DNA of 6,294 nt from Bryobacteraceae bacterium (GTDB lineage Bacteria > Acidobacteriota > Terriglobia > Bryobacterales > Bryobacteraceae): the NCBI GenBank assembly GCA_947456995.1, contig CANGVB010000230.1, positions 1-6,294 of the forward strand, written 5' to 3'. The position numbers and the translations under genes are program-made. Shown here one piece after another: positions 5,727 to 6,294 of the stretch (within the stretch, counting starts at the first letter, position 1; the number at the start of each line of letters is the position of its first letter). A model generated the notes under the pieces. It was not told the DNA's origin and did no database searches. It was given only the letters and a program-made list of their open reading frames with translations.

Positions 5727-6294
5727 GTGGGCTGCAGGCCGGCAACACCGGCTAGAGCTTCCTCGGTGCGTGGTGCGATCGATGAGGACTCCCGAATCAC
5801 CAGGTGCGGAGTGAATACCTCGCGGCGTACAGCAAGACCAGGGCCAGCTTCAAGCCGCTCAAAGAGCAGTTCTGCGGCTCGTCGTCCCATTTCCTGCTTT
5901 GGTTGGTCCACGGTCGTCAGCGGAATTGGCAAGTGTTCCACCAGACGAAGGTTGTCGAAGCCCACCACGGAGAACTGCTCCGGTACACGCACCTTCAAAG
6001 CAGCCAGGCTCTTCAGCAGCAGCAGCGCGACGTGGTCGTTGCCAGCAAAACACGCCGTTGGCGCACCTTTAAGCTGAAGCATCGCACGGGTGGCTGCCAG
6101 AATCTCCGCCTCAGCTTTGCCAACGATATCAAGCAGCAACGGCGCAGCCCCGGAACGTTTGACGAACTCGCGATAGTGTGTGTCCCGAGAATGTACCGAA
6201 CGCTCGCCCAGTGGAGGACAGTAGGCAATTCGCTTATGGCCAAGCGACACCAGATAACGCAGTGCCTGCTCTACCCCCGCACGGTCATCGAGCA
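5720..6294 (-). CDS. LacI/GalR-family transcriptional repressor, C-terminal effector-binding part (5' end outside window)
   Basis: From the right edge to the TGA at 5722-5720, 190 residues are visible, a little over half the usual ~340. They form the periplasmic-binding-like effector domain. DDRAGVEQALRYLVSLGHKR (the 'AxxxLxxLGHxxIA' helix and strand) is followed by IAYCPP. Then come PTACFAGNDHVALLLLKSLA, VRVPEQFSVVGFDN, and LPIPLTTVDQPKQEMGRRAA, the classic GFD and 'PLTTVxQPxxxMGxxAAxLL' blocks near the C-terminus. The DNA-binding helix-turn-helix and hinge lie beyond the window. In this family a sugar or sugar derivative binds between two lobes and changes operator affinity. The GTG at 6250 is not the start, because the conserved sequence continues upstream of it. 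With an MR/MLE enzyme and a secreted beta-helix protein nearby, a carbohydrate-linked role is plausible, but the target cannot be shown here. Confidence 0.93.
   Translation of the reverse strand, partial: LDDRAGVEQALRYLVSLGHKRIAYCPPLGERSVHSRDTHYREFVKRSGAAPLLLDIVGKAEAEILAATRAMLQLKGAPTACFAGNDHVALLLLKSLAALKVRVPEQFSVVGFDNLRLVEHLPIPLTTVDQPKQEMGRRAAELLFERLEAGPGLAVRREVFTPHLVIRESSSIAPRTEEALAGVAGLQPTP

Noticed and set aside
5358..6077. 239-codon open frame on the plus strand
   Set aside because: Overlaps the end of the 439-residue gene and is antisense to the LacI-type gene; the Arg-rich product is typical of a shadow frame.

Overview
The window looks like a piece of a moderately GC-rich bacterial chromosome. 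Gene style suggests Acidobacteriota: a sugar-acid type enolase-superfamily enzyme, a secreted beta-helix protein, a LacI-type regulator, and short secreted orphan proteins with an 'AxAQ'-like signal end. That assignment is an inference from protein flavour; no rRNA or marker gene is present to prove it. No tRNA, rRNA, CRISPR array or intact insertion sequence was seen.

Layout, left to right. (1) Bases 1-640, minus strand: the N-terminal 213 residues of a mandelate racemase/muconate lactonizing (MR/MLE) family enzyme, running off the left edge. (2) Bases 641-833: a divergent promoter region. (3) Bases 834-2543, plus strand: a 569-residue exported protein. It joins a right-handed beta-helix to a short YadA-head-like Gly/Ala stretch and a C-terminal domain of a type otherwise familiar from phage tail and decoration proteins. 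(4) Bases 2544-3085: a gene graveyard. It holds a 95-base decayed copy of the 3' end of the gene at 3707-4207, a remnant resembling the N-terminal half of a PIN-domain toxin, and about 240 bases I cannot explain. (5) Bases 3086-3544 and 3707-4207, minus strand: a small secreted protein and a small cytoplasmic protein, both unrecognised. (6) Bases 4208-4380: a second divergent intergenic region. (7) Bases 4381-5700, plus strand: a 439-residue protein of unknown family with a strong ribosome binding site. (8) Bases 5720-6294, minus strand: the C-terminal effector-binding half of a LacI/GalR-family repressor, convergent with gene 7 and running off the right edge.

How they may fit together: the MR/MLE enzyme, the divergent secreted beta-helix protein and the LacI-type regulator are typical parts of carbohydrate or sugar-acid use, so the ends of the window may belong to a polysaccharide or uronate locus. 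The middle (2544-5700) does not obviously belong to it and carries signs of duplication and decay. The two observations most worth following are the chimeric architecture of the 569-residue protein and the pair of direct repeats at 2559-2653 and 3698-3802.
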